Below are positions 33,218 to 41,754 of a stretch of 44,096 nucleotides of DNA, in pieces. Each line of letters opens with the position of its first letter. Positions within the stretch are counted from its first letter, which is position 1. A model generated the notes under the pieces. That model had not been told where the DNA came from and searched no databases. It worked only from the letters and a program-made list of their open reading frames with translations. The translations under genes and the position numbers were made by a program. The stretch is from Oscillospiraceae bacterium (GTDB lineage: Bacteria > Bacillota > Clostridia > Oscillospirales > Ruminococcaceae): assembly GCA_012520915.1 (NCBI GenBank), contig JAAYNJ010000001.1, positions 1 to 44,096 of the forward strand, in the 5' to 3' direction.

Positions 33218-35089
33218 ATGGTTAAATGGACTTATTTAGACGAAACTAAAAAAGAACTTAATGAATTGAAAACACAAAGCGAAAAGTCGCCGGATAACCC
33301 TGAATTTGCTCTTGCTTATGCAAAGAAGCTTTTAGACATTATCTTTGAAGAGCAAGACGGGGTTAAAGTCAGGGCTGAGGTAGACAAATTGGAAACTATC
33401 GGCAACAAATGGCCTGATAATCCGGAAATTGCCTTTGTGTACGCGAGGGGATTAGTTAATCTCTCGGCTAAACACAAGAGAGAATCCACTATTGAAGCAG
33501 CAATATACAAATTAAAAGTTCTGAGCGGGAAGTGGCATGAAAATCCGGATTTCGTCCACGAGTATGCAAAGGGGCTGCAAAACCTCGCAAAGAGTCAGCA
33601 CTGGTTTACAGCTAAAAAGACCGCCAACAGATTGAAGAAACTTTATGATGAACGGCCGGGTGATTCGGATATCGCTTTTGCATACGCGCAGACGCTCGCA
33701 AATATCCTCCGTGTTAAAATGGATGAAGCTGAAACAAAAGATATACTTGACAAACTGAAAGCCGAATATGAGAAGTGGCCGAATGATTCGAACGTCGCCC
33801 TTGCTTGTGTAAGGGGATTATCATTCCTCTCAAGTAAACAGGATAAAGACGCATACAAAGTGACCGCCGACAATCTGAAAACTTTAATTGAAAGGTGGCC
33901 GGACAATCCGGATATCTCATTTGCATACGCAAACGGAGTATATAATCACTTATTCATAAGGGGAGCGCTTCATCGCTTATATGCACGTGATCTGACTACT
34001 TCTATAGAGGTGGTTGAGGAGTTGAGAGCTTTCAGCGGTAAGTGGCCGGACAGTTCAGAGATAGCGTTTTTGTACTCAAAAGGGCTGGCTGTCCTGTCGG
34101 ACAGACAAGAGGAAGAGGAAATCGCCGTTTTTCAAAAAACCGTTGATAAATTAAAGGCTCTGAGCGAAATGTGGCCGGACAATCAGGATATTGCTTTTTC
34201 TTATTCAAGAGGGCTTGTAAATCTCTCTGACAGACAAAAACAGGAAAAAATCGAAGGTCTTCAAAGTACGGTTAATAAATTGAAGGTTCTGAATGAGAGG
34301 TGGCCGGATAATCCTGAAATTGCCCTTGCTTATGCGAGAGGGCTAAGGAACTTGTCGATCGATCAGAATGAAGCCGGAACCGAAGATATCGCAGACAAAC
34401 TGAGAGCCCTCTGTGAGAGGTGGATATACAATTTGGATATCGCTCACATATTCGCAAATGTACTGCTCAAGCTCTCAAAAAAACAGGACGAGGAGTCGGC
34501 AAAAGAGACCCTTAACGAAATAAAAGTTATCTGTTACAGGTGGTATTATAGGTCATCCGATTGGAGTATTGCTTGTGCATACGCGCAGGGACTGCTGAAT
34601 CTTTTGATTAAGCAGGAAGCGGTCGAGGCAAAAAAGAGCGTTTACGAGTTGAAAGTTCTCAATGAGAAGTGGCGAAGAAGAACGGAAATAGCTCTTGCAT
34701 ACGCAAAGGGATTGGCAATCCTCTCGGATAATTCAGACAAAGCCGAAGTCAGAGAGATGCTTTACGAATTGAAAGCTCTCTGCGAGGAGTTGCCATATAG
34801 TTCGGATATAGCTTACGTGTATGCTCAAAGGTTGGTATTATATATTGCCAAAACGGATGCTGCTGAAGCCGAGGATATGCTTGACGAACTTAAAGTTTTA
34901 AATGAGAATTGGCCGGATAATCCGAAAATCGCCCTTGCGTATGCGGAAGGGCTTGTAAACTTCACGGCCAAACCGGATGCTGCAAATGTCAAGGATATGC
35001 TTGAAAAACTGAAAACACTCTGTGAAAAGTGGCCTGATAATCCGGAAATCGCTCAGGCGTACGCAAAGGGACAGATAAATTTATCATAG
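33218..35089 (+). CDS. Long TPR-like repeat protein (about 15 repeats)
   Basis: 623 aa, composed almost entirely of ~40-residue repeats of the form KWPDNPEIA.AYA.GL.NLS....A...LDELKxL. Fourteen full units and a partial last unit can be counted. Each is a two-helix TPR/Sel1-like unit with conserved Trp-Pro-Asp-Asn-Pro and Ala-Tyr-Ala. No signal peptide, TM segment or other domain is present, so it should be a cytoplasmic scaffold for protein binding. GAGGAG precedes the ATG. It is transcribed alone and ends at a strong terminator. Repeat numbers of this kind often change by recombination. Confidence 0.85.
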   Translation: MVKWTYLDETKKELNELKTQSEKSPDNPEFALAYAKKLLDIIFEEQDGVKVRAEVDKLETIGNKWPDNPEIAFVYARGLVNLSAKHKRESTIEAAIYKLKVLSGKWHENPDFVHEYAKGLQNLAKSQHWFTAKKTANRLKKLYDERPGDSDIAFAYAQTLANILRVKMDEAETKDILDKLKAEYEKWPNDSNVALACVRGLSFLSSKQDKDAYKVTADNLKTLIERWPDNPDISFAYANGVYNHLFIRGALHRLYARDLTTSIEVVEELRAFSGKWPDSSEIAFLYSKGLAVLSDRQEEEEIAVFQKTVDKLKALSEMWPDNQDIAFSYSRGLVNLSDRQKQEKIEGLQSTVNKLKVLNERWPDNPEIALAYARGLRNLSIDQNEAGTEDIADKLRALCERWIYNLDIAHIFANVLLKLSKKQDEESAKETLNEIKVICYRWYYRSSDWSIACAYAQGLLNLLIKQEAVEAKKSVYELKVLNEKWRRRTEIALAYAKGLAILSDNSDKAEVREMLYELKALCEELPYSSDIAYVYAQRLVLYIAKTDAAEAEDMLDELKVLNENWPDNPKIALAYAEGLVNFTAKPDAANVKDMLEKLKTLCEKWPDNPEIAQAYAKGQINLS

Positions 35090-35192
35090 GTTCTCCCACC
35101 GCCAAACGGAATACTGCACTGATAAAACCAAGCGTAATATTTAATATACTATTAGTATTAAACGGTTCAGTCGGTTGCATGTCAAAACTCAA

Positions 35193-35226
35193 AAAAAGAC
35201 ACGGTAAAGGTTTGCCGTGTCTTTTT
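35193..35226 (+). terminator. Strong terminator after the TPR gene
   Basis: AAAAAGACACGG (35193-35204) pairs with CCGTGTCTTTTT (35215-35226), with A-T pairs extending into the loop. The right arm ends in a T-run, as expected for an intrinsic terminator about 100 nt after the stop. Confidence 0.85.
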
Positions 35227-35290
35227 AATGATACTGAAACAAATATGTCTTCGGACTTTTAAATGTCATATACCGGTTGTTGTCGCCATG

Positions 35291-35435
35291 CTAAATCATC
35301 TGTTTGCTCATTCCGCCGTCGACAATTATATCCAATCGTCCGTATCTACCCCCGGACTTCATGTCCCTCTTTTAATAGCCGAAGCGTTATACATCTTCCT
35401 ATTCCGTTTGACGAACCGGTTACAATATATTTCAT
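35291..35435 (-). pseudogene. Internally deleted short-chain dehydrogenase remnant
   Basis: Minus-strand translation from the ATG ending at 35435, with AGAGGT upstream, gives MKYIVTGSSNGIGRCITLRL and then LKEGHEV, the NAD(P)-binding N-terminus of an SDR (TGxxxGIG). It stops at about residue 29. In another frame the next ~50 nt (35291-35340) read RLDIIVDGGMSKQMI followed by a stop, the usual C-terminal VDGG signature of the same family. The ~200 central residues, including the catalytic YxxxK, are missing, so this is a decayed gene. It lies directly beside the restriction-modification island. Confidence 0.8.
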
Positions 35436-35532
35436 TTTACCTCTTGCCTCATGAATTAATTATTGCCGGAAAAATCAGCTAAAAACTAATAGAATGGAAA
35501 CTTTCCCTAAAAATGAGCATATAAAACATTAC

Positions 35533-35563
35533 GACACTTATAGTCTGTAGACTTATTGTCTAC
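35533..35563 (+). promoter_or_regulatory. C-box: operators of the controller protein
   Basis: Two adjacent dyads, GACACTTATAGTC (35533-35545) and GACTTATTGTC (35550-35560), form the typical tandem C-box of type II systems (GAC...TTAT...GTC). They sit about 40 nt upstream of the controller gene start. The controller dimer normally activates at low and represses at high concentration through such sites. Confidence 0.75.
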
Positions 35564-35601
35564 ACAATAATAAATTAACAATTATTAGGAGGGTTCCGAT
35601 T

Positions 35602-35865
35602 ATGAACAACTTAAGAACTATATTTGGCAAAAACCTTAAAAAGCATAGAAAGGAAAAAGGGTTGTCTCAGGAAGGATTAGCAGAATTGTGCGGTTTACAT
35701 AGAACATATATATCGGATGTAGAGTGCTTTAGAAGAAATATTTCATTGGACAACATTGAAAAAATATCAAATGCCTTAAATATGAAAGCCTGTGTTCTAT
35801 TAATAGAAGATGGTAGTAAAAACGGATTATTATTATTGGAGGACTTAAATGAAAGTAACGATTAA
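35602..35865 (+). CDS. XRE-type controller (C) protein of a restriction-modification system
   Basis: 87 aa, nearly all a helix-turn-helix domain: FGKNLKKHRKEKGLSQEGLAELCGL followed by YISDVE and a dimerisation helix. The length and position, just before an endonuclease gene and behind a C-box, are those of C proteins. AGGAGGG precedes the ATG. It should regulate itself and the endonuclease, delaying restriction until methylation is complete. It overlaps the endonuclease gene by 17 nt. Confidence 0.88.
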   Translation: MNNLRTIFGKNLKKHRKEKGLSQEGLAELCGLHRTYISDVECFRRNISLDNIEKISNALNMKACVLLIEDGSKNGLLLLEDLNESND

Positions 35866-37006
35866 AAAAGAAGATATCATTGAAGACATATATTTTATTA
35901 CAGCTATCACTCAAAAACAAGGAAGCTCAAGCATGCCTGGAGCGTTAAGCTCTAGAGGTGACCTCATGGGTGGAATTTTTGATAGGTGGATTAATACTGT
36001 GCCTGAGAGAATAGTTTTCAATAAAATAATCCTGCCTAAAATTGAAAACTCCAATACCATAGAAGTCATTCCTGATTATTACTTATATGATCCCAAAAAA
36101 ACGGGCATTGCCCCGGATGTTATAGGTATAAAGGTAAAAGAAAAAATAATTCCCTTCTCAATTTTTGAAGAGAAATGGATGCCTGTAGAAAATATGCCGC
36201 AAATTGAAGTTAAATCATTTAAAGAAAAGCAATATATGGTTACATTGCGAGATCAAGACTACAGTGACAAGTATTTGGTAATGTGCGAAACAGACTTAAG
36301 GGTTGATTATCTACTACCGTTTTTCGATAAATCAATATTTGATGATATTAGATCGAAAAAATTAGCTATGGACGACTCTATATTTATAAAGTCAAATGCT
36401 CTCGGAGAATTGCACAGGCTGGATAATGTTAATAATACATCTGACGATATTGGAACTATTGATTTGATGAAAATAACTAGAGCTGATTCCTTTATGCGTT
36501 TTTCCACCTTGTGTGAAGAACATGTAAGTGCCCAATATCTTAAAAACATTGAAAAAATAAAAATAGTTAAGGGAGCAAGTTTATCTAGACCTTTGAAAGA
36601 ATTCTTTGACAACCATAATTCTAATGACGTTTATAAGTTTAATAGTGAATGGTACGAAGGATATAATAGCAACGGAACACCCTTTTATAAAAAGAAAACA
36701 GGAGGTTCATATATTGAATTTCTTTACAGAACCCTAGATTTGCATATTGAAAACATTGAATTCCTCACTTTGATAAAAAAGAATATAAACAATATCTATG
36801 TTATAAATTCTGGAGACGCTAAATCAACTATAAACGGCTATATATTAGAACCCAACTCCACCTATAAAATAAACTTTGGAATGCTAGAGCGAGGTTCAGG
36901 TGGTGAGGAATATTTTTTGAATAAAGGACTAATTTCCTTTGTCCCATGCTATGAAAAAGAACTAATTGACAGATTAAACCGTATTATAAAAGGGAATATT
37001 ATATAA
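35849..37006 (+). CDS. Type II restriction endonuclease, possibly ApaLI-like
   Basis: 385 aa with GGAGG before the ATG. It carries a PD-(D/E)xK core: APDVIGIK (Asp90) and PQIEVK (Glu120, Lys122) at the usual spacing, plus a conserved-looking GALSSRGDLMGGIFDRWIN near the N-terminus. From memory this wording resembles the ApaLI family (G^TGCAC), but I cannot confirm the specificity. It sits between its controller and a convergent C5-methyltransferase, the standard type II arrangement. Codons are AT-rich compared with the backbone. A different reading frame continues past the stop (see findings). Confidence 0.75.
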   Translation: MKVTIKKEDIIEDIYFITAITQKQGSSSMPGALSSRGDLMGGIFDRWINTVPERIVFNKIILPKIENSNTIEVIPDYYLYDPKKTGIAPDVIGIKVKEKIIPFSIFEEKWMPVENMPQIEVKSFKEKQYMVTLRDQDYSDKYLVMCETDLRVDYLLPFFDKSIFDDIRSKKLAMDDSIFIKSNALGELHRLDNVNNTSDDIGTIDLMKITRADSFMRFSTLCEEHVSAQYLKNIEKIKIVKGASLSRPLKEFFDNHNSNDVYKFNSEWYEGYNSNGTPFYKKKTGGSYIEFLYRTLDLHIENIEFLTLIKKNINNIYVINSGDAKSTINGYILEPNSTYKINFGMLERGSGGEEYFLNKGLISFVPCYEKELIDRLNRIIKGNII

Positions 37007-37009
37007 TGA

Positions 37010-37411
37010 GAACTATAAAATTGAATTAAAAGAAGGTGTGTTAATAAGAAGAGATGAATTTGACAAAAAGATTATATCAAGACTTCGCGCCCTGGATTTT
37101 TTGTTTTAGTTGATGTCAAAAGACATAAAATTGCCCCCCGACCTAAGCCCTGCTTAGACTGTGGGGCACCTTTTATTTTCTAGCTTTATCTACCGCAATT
37201 ATGAAGCTATATATTACTGTCGTAAAAGGAACAACTAAACTTTCCCTATTCTTGAAATGTTGCGAGCCCTAGAGTTTAAACTGTTACCATTTTTAAAGTC
37301 AATAATTTAACTAACTACTTTTTAAATCATAAAAATAGAGTGCAAGCAACTTGATACTAATATAAAGGTTAAGATAAACCAAATTATTTAATTCTCGCAT
37401 GAAAAAGTGTG
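37010..37411. other. Convergent intergenic region between endonuclease and methyltransferase
   Basis: It contains the bidirectional hairpin 37132-37168. Before it, an AT-rich stretch of ~100 nt reads as a short out-of-frame peptide ending at 37109. The 37170-37411 part has no supported feature. It separates the plus-strand endonuclease from the minus-strand methyltransferase. Confidence 0.5.
37132..37168. terminator. Bidirectional terminator between endonuclease and methyltransferase genes
   Basis: TGCCCC (37132-37137) pairs with GGGGCA (37163-37168), and inside it CTAAGC (37143-37148) pairs with GCTTAG (37152-37157). CCTTTTATTTTC follows on the plus strand and AATTTTATG on the minus strand, suiting the two convergent genes. 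Confidence 0.75.
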
Positions 37412-38650
37412 TTATTGATTCCAAAGACTCATTTGCTGATAAGCATTAATGTCTGGCTCATCAATGATGAATTTTCCTAATTTGTCATTTTCTGCCAACA
37501 CCTTAAGCAATTCTGTAGCCAGCAACTTGATTATTGGCACTGAAACAGCGTTGCCGGCTTGCTTATACACATTGCTATCTGCAAAAGGTTTGCCTTTGTA
37601 TCTTAGAGGAATCTTGAAGCCTTTTCCAACAGGAAAACCTTGTAGCTTTAAAGTCTCGGCAGGAGTTAGTTTTCTAATCCCCCAATTGTCTCTAATAAGA
37701 GGTACATTGTGCCCTCCCGTTCCCATGTTCGCAGTTAATGTAGGGCAAACATCACTCTTGTTCTTTCTTACATACATACCCCTCCTTACTTGATAAAACT
37801 TGAACATTTCATCTATCTGTTCGTCCAAGTTCACTCTAACGTTTTTTCTCTCTTGCTTAGGTATGTTTTCGTATTCCTCAACAGTGAGAAAGTAATGAGG
37901 ATATTTTTCTTTTGTATAATAATACTTTTCATCCGCCTTTTCAGCATAGTCAATAATTTTTTTAATTTCATTTTCTCTATCATGCACATCGTGGCTAAAC
38001 TCAAATCTTTCCATGTGTTCAAACATCGTAAACTTGTCAGCATCATCTTTTTGTAAAAAACAAATTATATAGATTCGTTCTCTATTCTGTGGCAGGCAAG
38101 AATAGCTCATTGTATTTAAAACATGCTCTTTCACTATGTACCCTAACTTTTCTATTTCACCTTTAATAACACTATATGTTCTGCCTCTGTCATGGCTCTT
38201 TAAGTTTTTGACATTCTCTAAAAACAAAATGCGTGGTTTTACATGCGTCGCTCCAAGCAACTCAACAAGATTAACAATGCTCCAAAAGAGGTTTCCTCTT
38301 TCGTCTTCAAAGCCTCTTCTCTCGCCAGCAATGCTAAAAGCCTGACATGGAAATCCTCCAGTAAGCACATCAATTTTATTTTTCAATATTTCTTGATTCA
38401 TAAGCTGATAATATTCTTTACTAAGGGGATCGCCTTTATCTGCTAGATCTGGATTCAATACTTTATTTATATCGCCTGCGATCAATTTGTGTGAAAAATT
38501 TATTCGATACGTTTCACAAGCGTATTCGTCCATCTCATTTGCCCATTCTAGCCCATACCCGGCAATGCCATTGAGCTCAGCTTGCTGAAACCCTAGGCAT
38601 ATTCCGCCAATCCCTGCAAACATGCCTCCAACTTTGTATGTTTTTTCCAT
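37412..38650 (-). CDS. DNA cytosine-C5 methyltransferase of the type II system
   Basis: 412 aa with GGGAG before the ATG. The motifs are complete and in order: FAGIGG (I, residue ~11), PCQ (IV, residues 101-103, catalytic Cys), ENVKNL (VI), QNRERIYII (VIII), RKLTPAETLKLQGFP (IX) and QAGNAVSVP (X). The target-recognition region lies between VIII and IX. It protects host DNA from the partner endonuclease. It is convergent with the endonuclease gene and followed (on its own strand, upstream) by the Vsr gene. Confidence 0.92.
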   Translation of the reverse strand: MEKTYKVGGMFAGIGGICLGFQQAELNGIAGYGLEWANEMDEYACETYRINFSHKLIAGDINKVLNPDLADKGDPLSKEYYQLMNQEILKNKIDVLTGGFPCQAFSIAGERRGFEDERGNLFWSIVNLVELLGATHVKPRILFLENVKNLKSHDRGRTYSVIKGEIEKLGYIVKEHVLNTMSYSCLPQNRERIYIICFLQKDDADKFTMFEHMERFEFSHDVHDRENEIKKIIDYAEKADEKYYYTKEKYPHYFLTVEEYENIPKQERKNVRVNLDEQIDEMFKFYQVRRGMYVRKNKSDVCPTLTANMGTGGHNVPLIRDNWGIRKLTPAETLKLQGFPVGKGFKIPLRYKGKPFADSNVYKQAGNAVSVPIIKLLATELLKVLAENDKLGKFIIDEPDINAYQQMSLWNQ

Positions 38651-39135
38651 GCAATTAATCTCCCTTTATGGTTGATATTAGTAATGCAACGTAGCATGAA
38701 AGATAAAATCTAAAAACACATCCTGACGTTTCTTATGATTACTAGCGTATTTTAAAGCATAAAAATACACTTCTACTCTAATCTATAATGTTTCCAATAT
38801 AGATTATCCTACAAGGCAATCTGTATTTGGTCCAATGATAGCACCTCTGTGTACTACTGATCTTTGACTCAACTTACTCTAGCCAATTTGATAATCGTTC
38901 AAATTTGGCAATTATAATAAAATGTGTCTTTACTAGCGTCAAGAGGGCTGAATTTTTACATGAGAGAAGATTTTTTTGCGTTTTGAACAATAACTAATTT
39001 TCTTTAAAAATTAAAACTCTATAATACCAAATAAGAGCGTCTGTGATTTAGCATAAAACAAATTGTTTGAGAACGTAGACTACTTATTTCCTTAAGAAAC
39101 TGTTGGATAAATTAGGCAGTGTACATTGTTCCTTG
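38651..39135. other. 485-nt AT-rich gap between vsr and methyltransferase genes
   Basis: No gene is supported on either strand. It holds a perfect 9-bp inverted repeat TAATCTATA (38779-38787) / TATAGATTA (38798-38806), about 130-155 nt upstream of the methyltransferase start, which may be a regulatory site. No convincing -35/-10 pair was seen. Confidence 0.5.
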
Positions 39136-39591
39136 CTATTTACTTAGCAAGTGAGCTTGATTTTCTTTACTGTTTCTTATTGCATTGATTTTTTTTAGCA
39201 ATTCTATCATCGTTGGCTCAAATTCCGATTTTAGCTGGCACTCCCAAAGAACAAATACATTCCATCCCATTTGTTCCAACTTCTCTATATTTTCCTTATC
39301 CCTTTTTATATTTTTCTCAAGCTTTTCTTTCCAATATTCGAGATTTGACTTTGGCAGGCGGTAATATTTGCAGTTTTCATGTCCATGCCAAAAACAACCG
39401 TGAACGAATATGGCGATTTTATATTTTTTAATAGTGATATCTGGTTTGCCGATTATTGTTTTACAGTTCTTTCTGTATCTTATTCCACGATGATAAAGCC
39501 AGAGGCGCACTTTAATCTCTATTTGCGTATCTTTACTTCCTATTTTAGACATGACTTCGCGTCTTTTTTGTGTGGAGAAACAATCTGCCAT
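39136..39591 (-). CDS. vsr: Very short patch repair endonuclease (Vsr)
   Basis: About 151 aa from the ATG of MADCFSTQKRREVMSKIGSKDT, with GGGAGG 6 nt upstream; a longer frame to 39615 lacks support. It has the Vsr pattern: MSKI.SKDTQIE, GKPDITIKKYKIAIFVHGCFWHGHENC (catalytic Asp in KPD, zinc-site His/Cys) and NIEKLEQMGWNVFVLWECQL. It nicks next to T:G mismatches created when 5-methylcytosine deaminates, so it accompanies C5 methyltransferases. Its presence confirms 5mC chemistry for this system. Confidence 0.92.
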   Translation of the reverse strand: MADCFSTQKRREVMSKIGSKDTQIEIKVRLWLYHRGIRYRKNCKTIIGKPDITIKKYKIAIFVHGCFWHGHENCKYYRLPKSNLEYWKEKLEKNIKRDKENIEKLEQMGWNVFVLWECQLKSEFEPTMIELLKKINAIRNSKENQAHLLSK

Positions 39592-39873
39592 ATTCGCCTC
39601 CCTTGTCAAAACCATTTGTGCTTAATTAATATAACTATTAGGGAACGACAAAGGTTAACGTATTCTATAAAGTTCAGTTATCAGTACAAAGTTCTTTTTT
39701 TCTCTATAAGGAGAAACTATTCTCCTAAAATCCTATCACAACGATCTTCCTTCTGCAATTTAGTTTTGTATTGCTAACGATTTTTCAGGTGTAGTAGTAA
39801 TATTAGAAAAACAGCTTGAGTTAACTCTCGAGTATTTTAGATCTCTTAACAGTAGGGGAGAGGGTGTTTCCCC
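39592..39873. other. Intergenic gap at the right edge of the restriction-modification island
   Basis: About 280 nt between the Vsr start and the ABC exporter stop. It is AT-rich on the Vsr side. Only a weak GTAGGGG/CCCCTAC stem (39852-39877) was seen, overlapping the exporter stop codon. No repeats flanking the island were recognised. Confidence 0.4.
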
Positions 39874-41754
39874 CTACGCCTGGCCGGCGAGGTACATCTC
39901 GGCGTAGTAGCCGTTTTTGTTGAGCAGTTCGTCGTGAGTCCCGACTTCGACTATCGTTCCGCTGTCCATGACGATGATTCTGTCGGCGTCCTGAATAGTG
40001 GAAAGTCTGTGGGCGATTATGAAGCCGGTCGAGTTTGAGGCAAGCTCCTTGAGACCGTGCTGTATCAACAACTCGGTGCGCGTGTCGACCGAAGATGTTG
40101 CCTCGTCCAGTATGATTATGGGCGCTTTTTTTATCATCGCCCTCGCTATCGTCAGAAGCTGAACCTCGCCCTGGCTTATATTCGAAGCTCCTTCGGTTAA
40201 AACGGTGTCGTAGCCTTGAGGCAGACATTCGATAAAGGAATCCGCCCGCGCCAGTCTTGCCGCCTCTTTAATACTTTCAAAGTCGACGTTTGACAAATCC
40301 CCGTCATCCGGAATATCCGCGCCGTAGGCGATGTTGTCGCGGATGCTGCCCGAAAAGAGCCATGTATCCTGTAAAACCATAGAGTAGGCTTTTCTGAGTT
40401 CCTCGGTCCGGTAGTTTTTTGCGTCTTTTCCGTCGATATAAATTTTACCGCCGGATATCTCATAAAAGCGCATAAGGAGATTTACAAGCGTCGTTTTTCC
40501 GGCCCCCGTTCTGCCGACGATTGCTACCTGTTCTCCGGGAGTTACCTTTAAATCCACCCCGTCAAACAGCAGATTTTCGGTGTATCCGAAATCGACACCC
40601 TCAAACCGGATTTCGCCCGCGACGGATTCGGCGTCTATAACCTCGTCTCCCAGTTCGACGATTTCATCGGCATCGAGGAATTCGAAAACGCGTTCCGCAG
40701 AAGCCAGAGCCGACATTATGGTGTTAAATATCCCCAATACCTGATTGAAGGGACCTCTTAACATCTGGGTGTACTGCAGAAAAGCCTGAAAGCCTCCTAG
40801 CGATAATATCCCTTTTATGACATATCTTCCGCCCCAAATCGCAAGCAGTACATAGTTTGAGTTTAAGATTAAATCGCCTGCGGGCCTTGTGACGAAGGAA
40901 ACCAGCGATGATTTCCACTCGCTGTCGTATAGTTCCTCGTTTAAGGAAGAGAGTTCCGCCTTTAAATCCCCGCCGATGTTGTAGTGTTTTACGATATCCT
41001 CGCCCCTGTAGGCTTCCTCAACCCTGCCGTTAAAATCTCCCGTCAGTTTCGCATTCTTCTGAAAAATCGGCTTGGCCTTTTTAATAAGAAACTTGACCAT
41101 AAAATATGACACGGGGATTACTGCCATGGAGAGAAAGGCGAGTACGGGATTTATTATTATCATCATTGCGACGACGCCTATGAGCAGGACGATCGCGGAC
41201 AGTGAACTCGTCAGACCGCTCTGAAGGGTGTTTGCCACGTTGTCCAAATCGTTGCTTAACAGGGAAACCATATCCCCCGCAGACGAGCGGTCGAAATAGT
41301 TCAGGGTGAGATTGTTGAGTTTCACCTGCATCTGATTTCTCAAAGACCTTATTACATTCTGGGATACCCTTACCATAAGTATGTTTGAGATGTAGTTTGA
41401 GAAAAAGTTGAAGATATACAAGACTAGGAGGATTAGACCGATTTTTCCCAAAAGCATCCAATCGAGAGCGGTTTTTTTCGTCAGAAGCTCGGTAAAGATA
41501 TTTATGATTTCACCGATTTTTCTCGGTATCAAAATCTGAACGAGGGAAGCGGTTAAGGTCAGTATAATCGCCGAAATAAAGAGCCATTTGAAAGAAGCGA
41601 GGTTTTTTAAAAGCCGGAACATCGTTCCTTTGGCGTTTTTCGTTTTGCCCGACGTCAAAAGACCCGAAACGCGTCCCGCGCCTCCGACTCCTCTGGAGAC
41701 TCCCGGCAGGCCGTCCTGTTGTTTATCTTCGTTATTTAAAACTTCTTTATTCAT
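39874..41754 (-). CDS. Heterodimeric ABC exporter, subunit with canonical Walker B and degenerate signature
   Basis: 626 aa. A ~40-residue basic extension precedes a six-TM ABC exporter domain (residues ~45-340) and then a nucleotide-binding domain with Walker A GRTGAGKTT, signature ISQGEVQLLTIARAM and Walker B IIILDEATSSVD, with the H-loop in IIAHRLST. The signature deviates from LSGGQ while the catalytic Glu is kept. The partner gene overlaps this start by 4 nt. Multidrug or lipid export in the BmrCD style is the best guess; the substrate is unknown. Confidence 0.88.
   Translation of the reverse strand: MNKEVLNNEDKQQDGLPGVSRGVGGAGRVSGLLTSGKTKNAKGTMFRLLKNLASFKWLFISAIILTLTASLVQILIPRKIGEIINIFTELLTKKTALDWMLLGKIGLILLVLYIFNFFSNYISNILMVRVSQNVIRSLRNQMQVKLNNLTLNYFDRSSAGDMVSLLSNDLDNVANTLQSGLTSSLSAIVLLIGVVAMMIIINPVLAFLSMAVIPVSYFMVKFLIKKAKPIFQKNAKLTGDFNGRVEEAYRGEDIVKHYNIGGDLKAELSSLNEELYDSEWKSSLVSFVTRPAGDLILNSNYVLLAIWGGRYVIKGILSLGGFQAFLQYTQMLRGPFNQVLGIFNTIMSALASAERVFEFLDADEIVELGDEVIDAESVAGEIRFEGVDFGYTENLLFDGVDLKVTPGEQVAIVGRTGAGKTTLVNLLMRFYEISGGKIYIDGKDAKNYRTEELRKAYSMVLQDTWLFSGSIRDNIAYGADIPDDGDLSNVDFESIKEAARLARADSFIECLPQGYDTVLTEGASNISQGEVQLLTIARAMIKKAPIIILDEATSSVDTRTELLIQHGLKELASNSTGFIIAHRLSTIQDADRIIVMDSGTIVEVGTHDELLNKNGYYAEMYLAGQA

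Noticed and set aside
33218-35089. CRISPR-like regular repeats
   Set aside because: The periodicity (about 120 nt) comes from protein repeats in an open reading frame; there are no identical short repeats with unique spacers.
35228-35482. 84-aa plus-strand ORF
   Set aside because: It is the antisense of the short-chain dehydrogenase remnant; the minus-strand reading has the recognisable motifs.
39852-39877. Stem GTAGGGG/CCCCTAC as terminator of the exporter operon
   Set aside because: It overlaps the stop codon and has no T-run on the minus strand, so it was not listed as a feature.
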